From Spirirestis rafaelensis WJT71-NPBG6 (GTDB lineage: Bacteria; Cyanobacteriota; Cyanobacteriia; Cyanobacteriales; Nostocaceae): a stretch of DNA of 51,300 nt. The stretch is taken from the NCBI GenBank assembly GCA_019359015.1, contig JAHHID010000056.1, forward strand, positions 1 through 51,300, written 5' to 3'. The notes under the pieces were generated by a model. It saw nothing but the letters and a program-made list of their open reading frames with translations, had not been told where the DNA came from and searched no databases. Position 1 is the stretch's first letter, and each line of letters opens with the position of its first letter. The position numbers were made by a program, and so were the translations under genes. This document shows positions 34,125 through 43,392 of this stretch, piece by piece.

Positions 34125-35558
34125 TTAGCTTGCGAAAACAGGCTTAGTAAGTGTAGCCCCATTGAGTCTGAGGAAATTATCAGTTATTTGTTGTAACTGT
34201 TGCTGATTGATTTTGCCTTGAGTGTTACGAGGTAATGTTGGCACAGGAATCCAGTGTTTGGGAATTTTGAATTTGCAAAGTTTATCTTTGAGTATGTTTT
34301 GGATTTCTAAGCTGGATGTTTTTGATTTATTGGGTATATAAATAGCTGTTACTGCTTGTCCCCATTCTTCATCTGCGATGCCAATTACACAAACATCCTT
34401 CACCATTTTAGTTGCTCTAATAGCTGATTCAATTTCGATTGGATAGACGTTCTCACCGCCGGTAATGATTTTATTACTGCTACGTCCAACAATATTTAAA
34501 TGACCGTCGTTATCTAAAAAACCTAAATCATCAACTTGTAAATAATCTTGGCTTTTCCAAACTTCGGGATAGTAACCAAGGGCTAAAGATTGAGATTTGA
34601 TAATAATATTTCCTTTTTGATTTGAATTCAAAACCTCGCCTTGTTGATTACAAATCGTTATTTGAGCATGGGGGAGAGTTTGCCCGCTGCTAATTTTACC
34701 ATTAAGAAAATCGTCGGGTTTGACTGTGGCGATTTGGGAAGCAGTTTCTGTCATTCCGTAAGTTGGTGCTAATCGAATGCGGTAAAATCTCGCTTTTTCT
34801 AAAAGCTCATTCCAAGCTGGGGCACCTCCTAAAAGTACAGTTTCAAATTGCGATAGCCAAGTTATTAAATTTGGGTTTTGTAGAAGACGTTGTAATTGTG
34901 TTGGAACTAAAGATATAAAAAAATCGGATGGTTCAATATTATATATTTGACTGGAGTCTAATTCTTTAAAGGGCAGAATAGCGAGTTTGCCACCACTGGT
35001 AAACGAGCGCATAAATTGCATTAACCCGCTGACGTGATATAGCGGCAATACACAAAATGAATTAACTTTATTTACTTGAAAATATTGAGTAAATCCTCTC
35101 ACAGATGCCATGAGAGTGTCCCAAGTGTGAATGGCAAATTTAATCTTTCCCGATGAACCACCTGTGGGAATCATGATTGTATTCGGTATTGGGAATTGGG
35201 AATTTAGCATAGGTAATGGCGCATAAAGAATTCTGTTCCATCCTCCCGAATCTCCATCTCCTAAAATGAGGTTTGGCTGTACTAAATTAAATACTTCTTG
35301 CCATTCTTGTTGTCCCCAGTCTGGGTTACAAAGAAAAACTGGGCAATTAGCTGCACAAGCGGCGATAAAGCCTGCTAAAAATCGCATCGGTTCGCGTTCT
35401 GCCAAGAGGATTTTTTGTGGTGTTTTATATGCTAATAATTCTAAATAAAAATTTTCAAATAATTGCTGAAAATCAAAGCGATGCTTAGGTTGGGCTGCGC
35501 CTACGCTACCAATGATCCAATCATCATTTTTCCCTTTGATATAGTCTAAAATTTCCAT
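34125..35558 (-). CDS. menE: o-Succinylbenzoate-CoA ligase
   Basis: A protein of 477 residues from the ATG at 35558; a TTG at 35573 would add five. It is an adenylate-forming enzyme that activates o-succinylbenzoate with ATP and CoA. The phosphate-binding loop is IPTGGSSGKIKFA, the A5-type motif PTYGMTETASQI, the A7 region VDDLGFLDNDGHLNIVGRSS, and the lysine-bearing A10 end LPRNTQGKINQQQL. Its start overlaps the end of menC by 13 bp, consistent with coupled translation of menA-menC-menE on the minus strand. Confidence 0.9.
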   Translation of the reverse strand: MEILDYIKGKNDDWIIGSVGAAQPKHRFDFQQLFENFYLELLAYKTPQKILLAEREPMRFLAGFIAACAANCPVFLCNPDWGQQEWQEVFNLVQPNLILGDGDSGGWNRILYAPLPMLNSQFPIPNTIMIPTGGSSGKIKFAIHTWDTLMASVRGFTQYFQVNKVNSFCVLPLYHVSGLMQFMRSFTSGGKLAILPFKELDSSQIYNIEPSDFFISLVPTQLQRLLQNPNLITWLSQFETVLLGGAPAWNELLEKARFYRIRLAPTYGMTETASQIATVKPDDFLNGKISSGQTLPHAQITICNQQGEVLNSNQKGNIIIKSQSLALGYYPEVWKSQDYLQVDDLGFLDNDGHLNIVGRSSNKIITGGENVYPIEIESAIRATKMVKDVCVIGIADEEWGQAVTAIYIPNKSKTSSLEIQNILKDKLCKFKIPKHWIPVPTLPRNTQGKINQQQLQQITDNFLRLNGATLTKPVFAS

Positions 35559-36580
35559 AGGTTTTGAAGCCAATTATCCTTCTCTTGCTCAAAAAAATGG
35601 TTCACACCAAACCCAACTGCGCGATTCTGCTGAGATAATTCCGCTGCTAACTTAAGTGCAGCTTGTCTGCCAATTTCAGTTTCAAATACTGATGAAAATA
35701 CAGCATCAATTTTATGAGAAAGGCAAAACTGACGTAGACGAGATGGTGAACCGACTATCCCAGGTTTAATTACAAAGATTTCTCGCCAACCTTGTTCATA
35801 ACAAGCGACGAGTTGTTTGAGTGTAGCGACAGATTCATCTAAAGCGATCGCTGTACCATAGCAAGAAGACAATTCCAGCATTGCCTGAAATTGATCTACA
35901 GGTAGCGGTTGTTCGATAAATTCAACTTCCACTGGGTTTTGATTTGCCTGAAGATTGTCACAAGTGCAGAGCCATAAATTCGCATCTTCATAGCTGAGTC
36001 CCCCGTTTGCATCTAATCGCAGTTTTGCTGACGGTGGTAAAGTTTGAGTCAGTAACTCAAAAATTTTCAGTTCACAGGCGATCGCATACACACCAATTTT
36101 CCACTTAAACGTGCGATATCCCTGTTCCCATAACTTCTGCCATTGTTCCAAAGCAGCCTCACCAGCAGGTAGTAACCCACTGTACGTGAGGGAGTGGGGA
36201 GAGAAGGAGAGGGGGGGAGGGGGGGAGGGGGGGATGGGGAGAAAGAATTGTCCCCTTGTCCCCTTGTCCCCTTGTCTCCCCATCTCCCACACCCCCCGAA
36301 GCGCTGACTCAAAGCCAAATTGACAAGCGGGTAACTCATCTGGGATCGAAAAAATCGTCTTCTCAGTGATTTCCGTCGGTAGTTGGTGACAAAATAATAA
36401 AGCTTGTTCTATCGTTTCGGAACCAAACCAGCTAATTGGCGCAATTTCTCCCCAGCCAATACCTGTTTCATCGGTAAGACGGAGAATAATACCATCGCGG
36501 ATATCCCAAGTACCGTGACTAGTAGCCAGGGGACGCACAAATCTCCGCCGGTAAGAACGAAACTCAAATCGATAGCGCAT
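35546..36580 (-). CDS. menC: o-Succinylbenzoate synthase with a repeat-derived insertion
   Basis: A protein of 344 residues from the ATG at 36580 (MRYRFEFRSY matches family starts); a TTG three codons upstream is less likely. It is an enolase-superfamily dehydratase that makes o-succinylbenzoate. Key residues are visible: KWKIG (acid/base Lys), LRLDANGG, EFIEQPL and IALDESV (metal ligands), and FVIKPGIVGS (second Lys). Between the capping domain and the barrel lies an extra segment (about residues 100-131, RQGDKGTRGQ and PIPPSPPPPLSFSP). It is encoded by G/C-skewed low-complexity DNA (36188-36283) and is absent from ordinary MenC. The frame is kept and all catalytic motifs remain, so the gene may still work. 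Confidence 0.9.
   Translation of the reverse strand: MRYRFEFRSYRRRFVRPLATSHGTWDIRDGIILRLTDETGIGWGEIAPISWFGSETIEQALLFCHQLPTEITEKTIFSIPDELPACQFGFESALRGVWEMGRQGDKGTRGQFFLPIPPSPPPPLSFSPHSLTYSGLLPAGEAALEQWQKLWEQGYRTFKWKIGVYAIACELKIFELLTQTLPPSAKLRLDANGGLSYEDANLWLCTCDNLQANQNPVEVEFIEQPLPVDQFQAMLELSSCYGTAIALDESVATLKQLVACYEQGWREIFVIKPGIVGSPSRLRQFCLSHKIDAVFSSVFETEIGRQAALKLAAELSQQNRAVGFGVNHFFEQEKDNWLQNLWKF
36188..36283. repeat. Low-complexity repeat inside menC
   Basis: A purine-rich run (GGAGGGGGGGAGGGGG type) at 36188-36242 is followed by repeats of the 9-mer TTGTCCCCT near 36249-36280. The same kind of sequence lies between genes at 41711 and at the mazG/DUF2227 junction at 48681. Confidence 0.75.
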
Positions 36581-36645
36581 CAATTGCAAGTTGTTGGTTG
36601 TTGGGTGTTAGTTGAGGTTTATCCACCATCCACTAAACATTGTAC

Positions 36646-36665
36646 AGACGCGATTAATCGCGTCT
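36646..36665. repeat. 20-bp palindrome at the menA 3' end
   Basis: AGACGCGATTAATCGCGTCT is a perfect palindrome and belongs to the common dispersed GTAGAGACGCGATTAATCGC repeat of cyanobacteria. It abuts the menA stop codon (36666-36668), so the TAG itself lies in the repeat flank GTAGAGACG. It separates menA from menC by forming a hairpin in the mRNA. Confidence 0.7.
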
Positions 36666-37565
36666 CTACGACAACATAAAACCCAAACCGAACAGCAAGC
36701 AACTCCAAAAATGCACGGCAACAGCGATGAATTTACAGTTGCTGACTTTTTCTGGCTGGTTGTGATTTTGCAAAACGTGGTTGCATAGTTTGAAGGCAAA
36801 GGGTAAACTCACCCAACTCAGCAACGTCCATACGGGGAACATCCCCAACAGCACAAACAGCAAGCTGAGGGGGTAAATACTGGCTGTGAACCACGTTAGA
36901 ACCTTCGCACCTCTAGCGGTACCGAGACGGACGATAGGCGATCGCTTGCCGGCGGCTATGTCATCCTTAACTTGGTGAAAGTGCGAACAAAATAAAATTA
37001 AACTCGTGGCAATCCCCACCAACACCGAAGCTGCTAAACTTGTCATGTTCCAGCTTTGGGTTTGACTGTAGTATGCTGCCGTCACTGCTAATGGACCGAA
37101 GGCGAAAAAGCAAAGAATTTCCCCTAAGCCCTGGTATCCTAAGCGAAAGGGAGGTCCTTGGTACATGTAGCCCAAGGCACAGCACAACAAAATTATCCCA
37201 ATCACAGTTAGGTCTTGCTGCCACCACGCTATTGCTAGTATCCCCAGTAAACCTAATCCCAAACAAAAATTTCCCAACCAAAATATTAATGTTTTATTGG
37301 CAGTTAAATTTACCAGAGAATGATGTTTATTTTTGTCAATCCCCGTTTCGGAATCAAAGACATCATTACTGAGATTTTCCCAAGCCAAAATTAAAATTGC
37401 AGATGCTAAAAAAGTAGAAAAAACTGCTCCATGACAAATCCTGGTTTGTGCAAAAGCTACAGCAGTTCCTACCCAGATAGGCATAATAGCAACGCTGTAC
37501 ATCGGCGGTTTAATTGCCGCCATCCATAATTTTTTGTTGGGATATGAAATCAGCTTTGTAGTCAT
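36666..37565 (-). CDS. menA: 1,4-Dihydroxy-2-naphthoate phytyltransferase
   Basis: A 299-residue UbiA-family membrane prenyltransferase with about eight hydrophobic helices. It attaches the phytyl chain to DHNA before methylation to phylloquinone. The first polyprenyl-diphosphate motif is ENLSNDVFDSETGIDKNKHH and the second is HQVKDDIAAGKRSPIVRLG. It is the first gene of the leftward menA-menC-menE run. The last codons end inside a dispersed palindromic repeat, which may have replaced the original 3' end. Divergent from menF at 37813. ATG at 37565. Confidence 0.92.
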   Translation of the reverse strand: MTTKLISYPNKKLWMAAIKPPMYSVAIMPIWVGTAVAFAQTRICHGAVFSTFLASAILILAWENLSNDVFDSETGIDKNKHHSLVNLTANKTLIFWLGNFCLGLGLLGILAIAWWQQDLTVIGIILLCCALGYMYQGPPFRLGYQGLGEILCFFAFGPLAVTAAYYSQTQSWNMTSLAASVLVGIATSLILFCSHFHQVKDDIAAGKRSPIVRLGTARGAKVLTWFTASIYPLSLLFVLLGMFPVWTLLSWVSLPFAFKLCNHVLQNHNQPEKVSNCKFIAVAVHFWSCLLFGLGFMLS

Positions 37566-37812
37566 CTTGTGTTAGCAATTATGGTTTCAATCTTATACCA
37601 GAACAAAAGTCACATGTTCAACGAGCGCCATTTTTTCTATGACTGATTTGCCTTAAACTGAGCATGACATCAAAAAGTATTGCAACATCGTGATTTGCAC
37701 CTAGCCACTACGCTGGTTAAACAGCGACTGAATATGTTACCTGTAAAAATACGACCACGAATAATTGCACTTTAGGAAGATAACTTCAAAAAAGTTTACT
37801 AAATTTAGATCC

Positions 37813-39228
37813 ATGACAGTTTCACCATGTCGCGCCAACTTCTTTGTATATAATAAAGAGCTATACGAATTTCTGTTAGCGGTTCAGGAGAATTGCCGTC
37901 AAAATCATTGTCGGCAGATTGTCAGTATTTCGCTGGAGATTGATTATGTTGATCCTTTGATAGTACTTGATCAACTTAATCAAGCAAATGAAATAAATTT
38001 TTACTTTGAGAACAGAGGCAAAAAAGAAGCGATCGCTGCCATTGATGCTGTCACCAAATTAGAAATTGCTGGCAAAGAGCGGTTTATTCTAGCCGAAGAT
38101 TTTATCAAAGATTGTCTCAAAAATATAATTAATTTCGGTAGTCAAAATTTACCTTTTTCTCGCGCTCACTTTTTTTGTTGCTTCAGCTTTTTTGATAAAA
38201 ATTCCCAAGTTGATTATCCATTTCCTGCGGCTACCATTTTTCTACCCCGTTGGCAAGTAGCTGTGAAAAATGAGCGCTGTATATTAGTTGCTAATACAAT
38301 TATCAATGCCAGCGTAAATATTCAAAAATTATTACATAACCTTTGTGAACAAGTAGAGAAAATTCAATCTTTAGAAGCAAGTGCGATAAATATTGATTAT
38401 TCTCGACGTAAATACAGTAAAAAAACTCTACCCAACCCCAATAAATTTAAACTTTCAGTTTTATCTGCATTGTCACAAATTCGCTCTAATCACTTAAACA
38501 AAGTTGTTTTAGCAGATGTACTAGATGTAAAGTCAAGTCATCAATTTAACTTAGTTCAATCGTTGAACAATCTTCGACAATTACATCCTAACTGTTATGT
38601 ATTTTCTACAAGTAATGGTAAAGGACAAAACTTTATTGGCGCAAGTCCAGAACGGTTAATTACTATCCACGAAGAACAGTTAATTACTGATGCTTTAGCT
38701 GGTTCTGCACCCAGAGGTAAAACACCAACTGAAGATGCAGCAAACGCCGATCGCCTGCTAAATAGTGAAAAAGAAAGGCACGAACATTCGCTAGTGATTG
38801 ATTTTATCACTCAACGCCTATCTGAACTAGGTTTGTTACCGCAAATGTTATCACCGCGTCTGCGACAATTGTCTAACATTCAGCATTTATGGACACCAAT
38901 TAGCGCCATAGTTCCAGCTAACGTACACCCATTGAAAATAGTCGCCCAATTGCATCCTACACCAGCCGTTGCCGGTGCAGCCAGAGATGTTGCCTGTGCA
39001 GAAATTCGCCGTCACGAAAGCTTTGAGAGGGGTTTATATGCGGCGCCACTCGGTTGGGTAGATTCTGACGGTAACTGTGAGTTTATTGTCGGGATTCGTT
39101 CAGCCTTGATTGATGGCGATCGCGCTAGACTTTACGCCGGTGCAGGTATCGTCGCCGGTTCCGACCCCGACAAAGAACTAGCAGAAATTCAACTTAAACT
39201 GCAAGCGTTGTTGAAAGCATTAGTTTAA
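37813..39228 (+). CDS. menF: Isochorismate synthase
   Basis: A protein of 471 residues from the ATG at 37813 (MTVSPCRANFFVYNKELYEF, matching cyanobacterial MenF starts); the longer frame from a TTG at 37765 adds unsupported residues. It is a chorismate-utilising enzyme that converts chorismate to isochorismate, the entry to phylloquinone synthesis. The C-terminal chorismate-binding domain contains FIGASPERLITIHEEQLITD, ALAGSAPRGKTPTEDA, LHPTPAVAGAARDVACAEIR and RLYAGAGIVAGSDPDKELAE. It is divergent from menA. Its last 9 bp overlap the convergent bestrophin-like gene. menD, menB and menH were not found in the window. Confidence 0.92.
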   Translation: MTVSPCRANFFVYNKELYEFLLAVQENCRQNHCRQIVSISLEIDYVDPLIVLDQLNQANEINFYFENRGKKEAIAAIDAVTKLEIAGKERFILAEDFIKDCLKNIINFGSQNLPFSRAHFFCCFSFFDKNSQVDYPFPAATIFLPRWQVAVKNERCILVANTIINASVNIQKLLHNLCEQVEKIQSLEASAINIDYSRRKYSKKTLPNPNKFKLSVLSALSQIRSNHLNKVVLADVLDVKSSHQFNLVQSLNNLRQLHPNCYVFSTSNGKGQNFIGASPERLITIHEEQLITDALAGSAPRGKTPTEDAANADRLLNSEKERHEHSLVIDFITQRLSELGLLPQMLSPRLRQLSNIQHLWTPISAIVPANVHPLKIVAQLHPTPAVAGAARDVACAEIRRHESFERGLYAAPLGWVDSDGNCEFIVGIRSALIDGDRARLYAGAGIVAGSDPDKELAEIQLKLQALLKALV

Positions 39229-40134
39229 CGTTATTGAGTTTTCAACAGCTTTTGCACTATGTAAATCTTCTAAATTATTGATTAATGTGATACAAATTTC
39301 ATCTAAGGGTAAATCATTAGAATCTGTGCCGAAAGGGTCTTCTATTTGATTGCCAATTTCTTCAATTCCAAACAAAATAAAACAAATCAAAGCTACGATT
39401 GGAGCTATCCACCAAGTTAAATCGTGGACAAGCTTCATGGGCAATAAAAAGCAATATATTAATAGCAATCGCTTCAGATAAATTGAATAAGCTATGGGGA
39501 TTGGTGTCTTTAAAATGCGATCGCAACCCATAAAAGCTTCTACCATACTATCTAGTGAGGTATTCATCGCCAGCAATTCATGTATATTTAAGCGATTGTG
39601 AAGCTGCTGCTGTTTCAGATAATCGCCAATCCAGAAAGTAATCTTTAAAGCCGGATTTTTTGCTTCTTTAAGTTCTATATATTGAGATGAAGTGACCAAA
39701 GTTTCTAGTTCACTGTTTATCGGTGATCGACGCAAGTGTAATTTTGTGGCAATCGCAAAAGCACCCAATAACCGTAATACTGCTGCTTTCTTTTCTTTGT
39801 CTACAGGTTCGATTTCTGTAACTGCTAACCGAATATTACGTGCTAAATTTAGGCTATTTATAACGATACTACCCCAGATTTTACGTCCTTCCCAATACCT
39901 ATCGTAAGCACTGTTTGTGCGAAATACTAGTAATAAACCTAAGACAAGATTGTAGGCAACATTAGTAATGACACTAGCAAAAATTTCTTCGGATATAGAA
40001 TACCCATAGTAGTGAATTAGCGATATTAAAAAGCCAAATGCAGTGCAGAATATAATTCTGGGTAAAATAATAGGAAAAACAGACCCTTTGATTTGTAAAG
40101 CTAATTGCAACCAACTATTTTTTTCAAGATTCAT
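39220..40134 (-). CDS. Bestrophin-family channel protein
   Basis: A 304-residue membrane protein of the bestrophin/UPF0187 family. Typical blocks are LGLLLVFRTNSAYDRYWEGR and GIEEIGNQIEDPFGTDSNDLP, the latter being the bestrophin signature near the C-terminus. Four hydrophobic regions include IPIAYSIYLKRLLLIYCFLL. In plants and algae bestrophin-like chloride channels sit in the thylakoid and tune the proton-motive force; a similar role here is plausible. It is convergent with menF, overlapping by 9 bp. ATG at 40134. Confidence 0.85.
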   Translation of the reverse strand: MNLEKNSWLQLALQIKGSVFPIILPRIIFCTAFGFLISLIHYYGYSISEEIFASVITNVAYNLVLGLLLVFRTNSAYDRYWEGRKIWGSIVINSLNLARNIRLAVTEIEPVDKEKKAAVLRLLGAFAIATKLHLRRSPINSELETLVTSSQYIELKEAKNPALKITFWIGDYLKQQQLHNRLNIHELLAMNTSLDSMVEAFMGCDRILKTPIPIAYSIYLKRLLLIYCFLLPMKLVHDLTWWIAPIVALICFILFGIEEIGNQIEDPFGTDSNDLPLDEICITLINNLEDLHSAKAVENSITLN

Positions 40135-40325
40135 CTGCTATCATAAAATAATTTATCTGGAAAAATACACCAATTTTCTGGTGCATCTTTAGGATTTTCC
40201 CCGCGTACTATAATATAACAATCCTATTTAATTTTTGATGTATGAAATATTGCTAGGATGGGCATTCCCCACCCTATAATGCCCGTCGGTTGTTCGCAAA
40301 TTATTTAGAATTGTTATATAAGTTT

Positions 40326-41636
40326 TTAGATTAAATATCTATGAGTAAAGGATTTAGCATTAGCCCCAGTGTAAGTAGTTACAACATGACCATCGCCAAT
40401 CATTTGATACTTGTATGTTACCAAACCTTCTAAACCGACGGGACCGCGAGGTGGCATTTGTTGAGTACTAATTCCTACTTCTGCACCGAAACCGTAGCGG
40501 AAACCATCAGCAAAGCGAGTAGAACAGTTGTGGTAAACTCCAGCTGCATTCACTAGCGCTAAGAAAGTTTCAGATGCTTCTACATCTTCAGTGACGATCG
40601 CTTCCGTATGACGAGAACCATAATCGTTAATATGTGCGATCGCATCTTCTAAAGAATCCACAATCTTAATTGACAAAATCAAATCGCTGTATTCAGTTTC
40701 CCAATCTTCTTCTGTTGCAGCTACAATATTAGGCAAAATTTCGCGGCTTTGTTCATCTCCTCTTAATTCCACATTAATTTTTTGCAAAGCATCAGCAACT
40801 TTGGGTAAAAATGTTGCAGCAATTGAAGAGTGAACTAACAAAGTTTCAATGGCATTACAAGCAGCTGGATATTGAGTTTTAGAATCAATTGTAATCGCCA
40901 CAGCTTTTTCAAGATCAGCGGCTTTATCTACATAAAGATGACAAATTCCATCCGCATGACCTAACACAGGAATGCGGGTATTTTCCTGCACAAATCGTAC
41001 AAAAGAATTAGAACCTCTAGGAATAATTAAATCTACATATTTATCTAACTTCAAAAGTTCTATAGTTTCTTCTCTAGTTGTCAGCAACTGCACTGCATCC
41101 GGGTTAACCGCAGTTTGAGATAATCCTTGTTTAATTGCTTTAACTATCGCTTCGCAAGAACGAATCGCTTCTTTTCCACCTTTGAGAATAACACCATTGC
41201 CTGACTTAATAGCAAGAGTTGCAATTTGAATTGCCGCTTCTGGACGCGCTTCAAAAATAACGCCCAAAACACCTAAAGGACAAGTAATTCGCTTGAGAAT
41301 TAAGTTAGTATCAATTTCGCGGTGAATCTGCACTGCACCGACTGGATCAACTAGTTTACCTACATCTCGGACTCCAGCGATCGCATCTCTTAACTTATGC
41401 TCATCCAACTGCAAGCGCTTATAAAGCGGTTTGGCAATTTTTTCAGCCGCAGCAGCTTCACAATCCGTAATATTCGCTTGTAAAATTTCATCCTTAGCCG
41501 ATTCTAAAGCAATAGCGATCGCTTCAATTGCTTGATTTTTCACCTCACTAGACAGAACCGCTAACGAACTAGCAGCAAGTCGCGTTTTTTGAGCAATAGA
41601 AATCAGATCGCAGGAAGCATCTTGAGAAATAATCAT
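40326..41636 (-). CDS. proA: Gamma-glutamyl phosphate reductase
   Basis: A 436-residue aldehyde-dehydrogenase-fold enzyme that reduces glutamyl-5-phosphate to the semialdehyde with NADPH, the second step of proline synthesis. The catalytic Cys lies in [14 protein letters not shown]. The family blocks [40 protein letters not shown] and [20 protein letters not shown] are all present. Length is normal for the family (about 420-435). No proB is adjacent. The upstream 200 bp (41637-41845) carry a C-rich low-complexity run. ATG at 41636. Confidence 0.93.
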   Translation of the reverse strand: MIISQDASCDLISIAQKTRLAASSLAVLSSEVKNQAIEAIAIALESAKDEILQANITDCEAAAAEKIAKPLYKRLQLDEHKLRDAIAGVRDVGKLVDPVGAVQIHREIDTNLILKRITCPLGVLGVIFEARPEAAIQIATLAIKSGNGVILKGGKEAIRSCEAIVKAIKQGLSQTAVNPDAVQLLTTREETIELLKLDKYVDLIIPRGSNSFVRFVQENTRIPVLGHADGICHLYVDKAADLEKAVAITIDSKTQYPAACNAIETLLVHSSIAATFLPKVADALQKINVELRGDEQSREILPNIVAATEEDWETEYSDLILSIKIVDSLEDAIAHINDYGSRHTEAIVTEDVEASETFLALVNAAGVYHNCSTRFADGFRYGFGAEVGISTQQMPPRGPVGLEGLVTYKYQMIGDGHVVTTYTGANAKSFTHRYLI

Positions 41637-41710
41637 GGCACATGCATAACATCAAACTATTCCCAATCCTATCAACAGTCAGTGTTAGTAGTTAGTTGAT
41701 AGTTGTTAGT

Positions 41711-41790
41711 TGTCCCCCCTCTCCCCTCTTTCCCTGCTCAAGAACGCTCCCCCTCTCCCCCTGCTCCCCTCTCCCCCCTTGCCATCCTCC
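41711..41790. repeat. C-rich low-complexity repeat
   Basis: A run of CCCCTCTCCCC-type units with short interruptions lies between the divergent proA and peptidoglycan-binding genes. It is similar in composition to the runs at 36188 (inside menC) and 48681 (DUF2227 tail). TAGTTAGTTG units (about 41687-41710) precede it. Confidence 0.7.
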
Positions 41791-41902
41791 GATTGGGTGA
41801 ACCATCAGGGTATTAAAAACTAAGTATATCGGGTGAGGGCTAACTGTGGTCGTAAAAATTACCTTGGAATTGTCCAACACCAACAAAACAAAAGTAAAGA
41901 AA

Positions 41903-42385
41903 ATGACATTTACTGATGATCAAGCAAACGCTTCCGCTCAACTTAACAAACCTGTACTCAAAGAAGGTTCTAGAGGTGAAGCCGTAGAAGAACTGCAACT
42001 ACTTTTGCAAAAATACTGTGCTTACTCAGGTCCTGTTGATGGCATATTTGGTTCAGCCACCACAGGGGCTGTAAGATTATTCCAATACCGCGTTTTTCTT
42101 ACACAAGATGGCATTGTAGGCGATAAAACTTGGCGAGCGCTTTACAAAGGTGCCCCAGTTGATATGCCTACACTCAAGCGAGGTAGCAAAGGACAGCTAG
42201 TTAAAACCCTTCAAGAGAGACTGCATATAGCTGGTGAATATGCAGGTGAATTTGACGGTGACTTTGGTTCAGCTACAGAAGCAGGTGTGAAATCTTTCCA
42301 ACAAGGCAACGGTTTGTCTGCTGATGGAATAGTAGGCGATCGCACTTGGTTTGCTCTGAGCAAAGTTGCTGAACTTGGTTGTTAA
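41903..42385 (+). CDS. Double peptidoglycan-binding-domain protein, copy 1
   Basis: A protein of 160 residues from the ATG at 41903, chosen because it aligns with the start of the tandem copy at 42624; the frame is open further upstream. Two PG_binding_1 domains are visible: LKEGSRGEAVEELQLLLQKY with VDGIFGSATTGAVRLFQYRV, and LKRGSKGQLVKTLQERLHIA with FDGDFGSATEAGVKSFQQGN. Each closes with DGIVGDxTW. There is no signal peptide and no catalytic domain. It binds cell-wall glycan or a similar polymer by family analogy, but the missing export signal makes location uncertain. A terminator separates it from its paralogue. Confidence 0.85.
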   Translation: MTFTDDQANASAQLNKPVLKEGSRGEAVEELQLLLQKYCAYSGPVDGIFGSATTGAVRLFQYRVFLTQDGIVGDKTWRALYKGAPVDMPTLKRGSKGQLVKTLQERLHIAGEYAGEFDGDFGSATEAGVKSFQQGNGLSADGIVGDRTWFALSKVAELGC

Positions 42386-42389
42386 AAAC

Positions 42390-42435
42390 AAACGCTCTGA
42401 CAGAAATATGATTTTTCCTTACTGTCAGAGCGTTT
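42390..42435 (+). terminator. Hairpin terminator between the two peptidoglycan-binding genes
   Basis: AAACGCTCTGACAG (42390-42403) pairs perfectly with CTGTCAGAGCGTTT (42422-42435) over an 18-base loop. It begins 5 bp after the stop of copy 1, so the two copies are probably separate transcripts. Confidence 0.75.
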
Positions 42436-42623
42436 CGCACTTATTGATTTCTAAATTAATTTTTTAATTGCATAATTTTACTTCACTTATACCTATTAGA
42501 GATATAGAGAAAGGTTTTGGTATTAGCTGTTACTGGCTTATGCCTGGTACGGTCTTTTAACTTTCTCTAACTCGTCTTTTAAACGATTTTCCCGAAACAT
42601 TTACTTTTTTTGGAGTAACTAAA

Positions 42624-43088
42624 ATGCAATCTACTAATGATGTCTCTGCTCAACTCAACAAACCTGTACTCAAAGAAGGTTCCACAGGTGATGCGGTCAA
42701 AGAACTGCAACAACTTCTCAAAAAATACAATACTTACACAGGTGCTATTGATGGCGAATTTGGTCCAATGACCAATAAAGGTGTCATAGCCTTTCAACAT
42801 CGCGTGTTTCTCAAAGAAGATGGTATTGTTGCCGATAATACTTGGCGAGCGTTGTATAAGGGTGCGCCAGTCGATATGCCAATTTTGAAAAAAGGCAGCA
42901 CAGGCGACTTAGTGATAATCGTTCAGAATATTCTCAAGTCTACCAAAGATTATAACGGTGCGATCGACGGTGAATTTGCTTCTAAGCTAGAACGTGCGGT
43001 AAAAGCCCTGCAAAAACGCACCGAGTTGCCTCATGATGGCATTGTCGAAGACCGCACTTGGTTCGAGTTGAGCAAAATTCCTCACTAA
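42624..43088 (+). CDS. Double peptidoglycan-binding-domain protein, copy 2
   Basis: A 154-residue tandem paralogue of the preceding gene. LNKPVLKEGSTGDAVKELQQ and IDGEFGPMTNKGVIAFQHRV form the first PG_binding_1 domain. LKKGSTGDLVIIVQNILKST with IDGEFASKLERAVKALQKRT forms the second. The peptide NTWRALYKGAPVDMP between domains is nearly identical in both copies, so the duplication is fairly recent. The second domain has diverged more. A TGGAG ribosome site lies 8 bases before the ATG at 42624. No signal peptide. Confidence 0.85.
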   Translation: MQSTNDVSAQLNKPVLKEGSTGDAVKELQQLLKKYNTYTGAIDGEFGPMTNKGVIAFQHRVFLKEDGIVADNTWRALYKGAPVDMPILKKGSTGDLVIIVQNILKSTKDYNGAIDGEFASKLERAVKALQKRTELPHDGIVEDRTWFELSKIPH

Positions 43089-43109
43089 GCGGATACACAC
43101 AATTAAACC

Positions 43110-43215
43110 TAAAACCTCCAGGCTTCCAGCCTAAGGCTACTGCTTGGAGGCTCTATTTGAGTGGAGGCAGAGCCTCCCGTAGAGCGTTCCCAGTCTTATA
43201 CTGGGAACAAGACAA
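43110..43215. repeat. Dispersed hairpin repeat upstream of the M48 gene
   Basis: AACCTCCAGGCTTCCAGCC and GCTTGGAGGCTC form imperfect pairings, and GTTCCCAGT (43187-43195) pairs with ACTGGGAAC (43201-43209). GGCAGAGCCTC plus a GGGAAC hairpin is a well-known dispersed intergenic repeat in filamentous cyanobacteria. The rest of the 300-bp spacer (43216-43392) is AT-rich and probably carries the promoter of the next gene. Confidence 0.55.
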
Positions 43216-43392
43216 CATTCTCCCCTTTCCCCAGCTTGCGCGATTTACTTAAGAAAATTAAAGAAACTTTACAGAATTAGTGAAAACACATATGTAGATA
43301 TGTGTCGAAAAACTTTTCCGTAATTGCGGTGGTGATCGCTGTATCTAGTGACTATTGATAGATAAATACCACTCCTCCTAAAGGGAGATATT

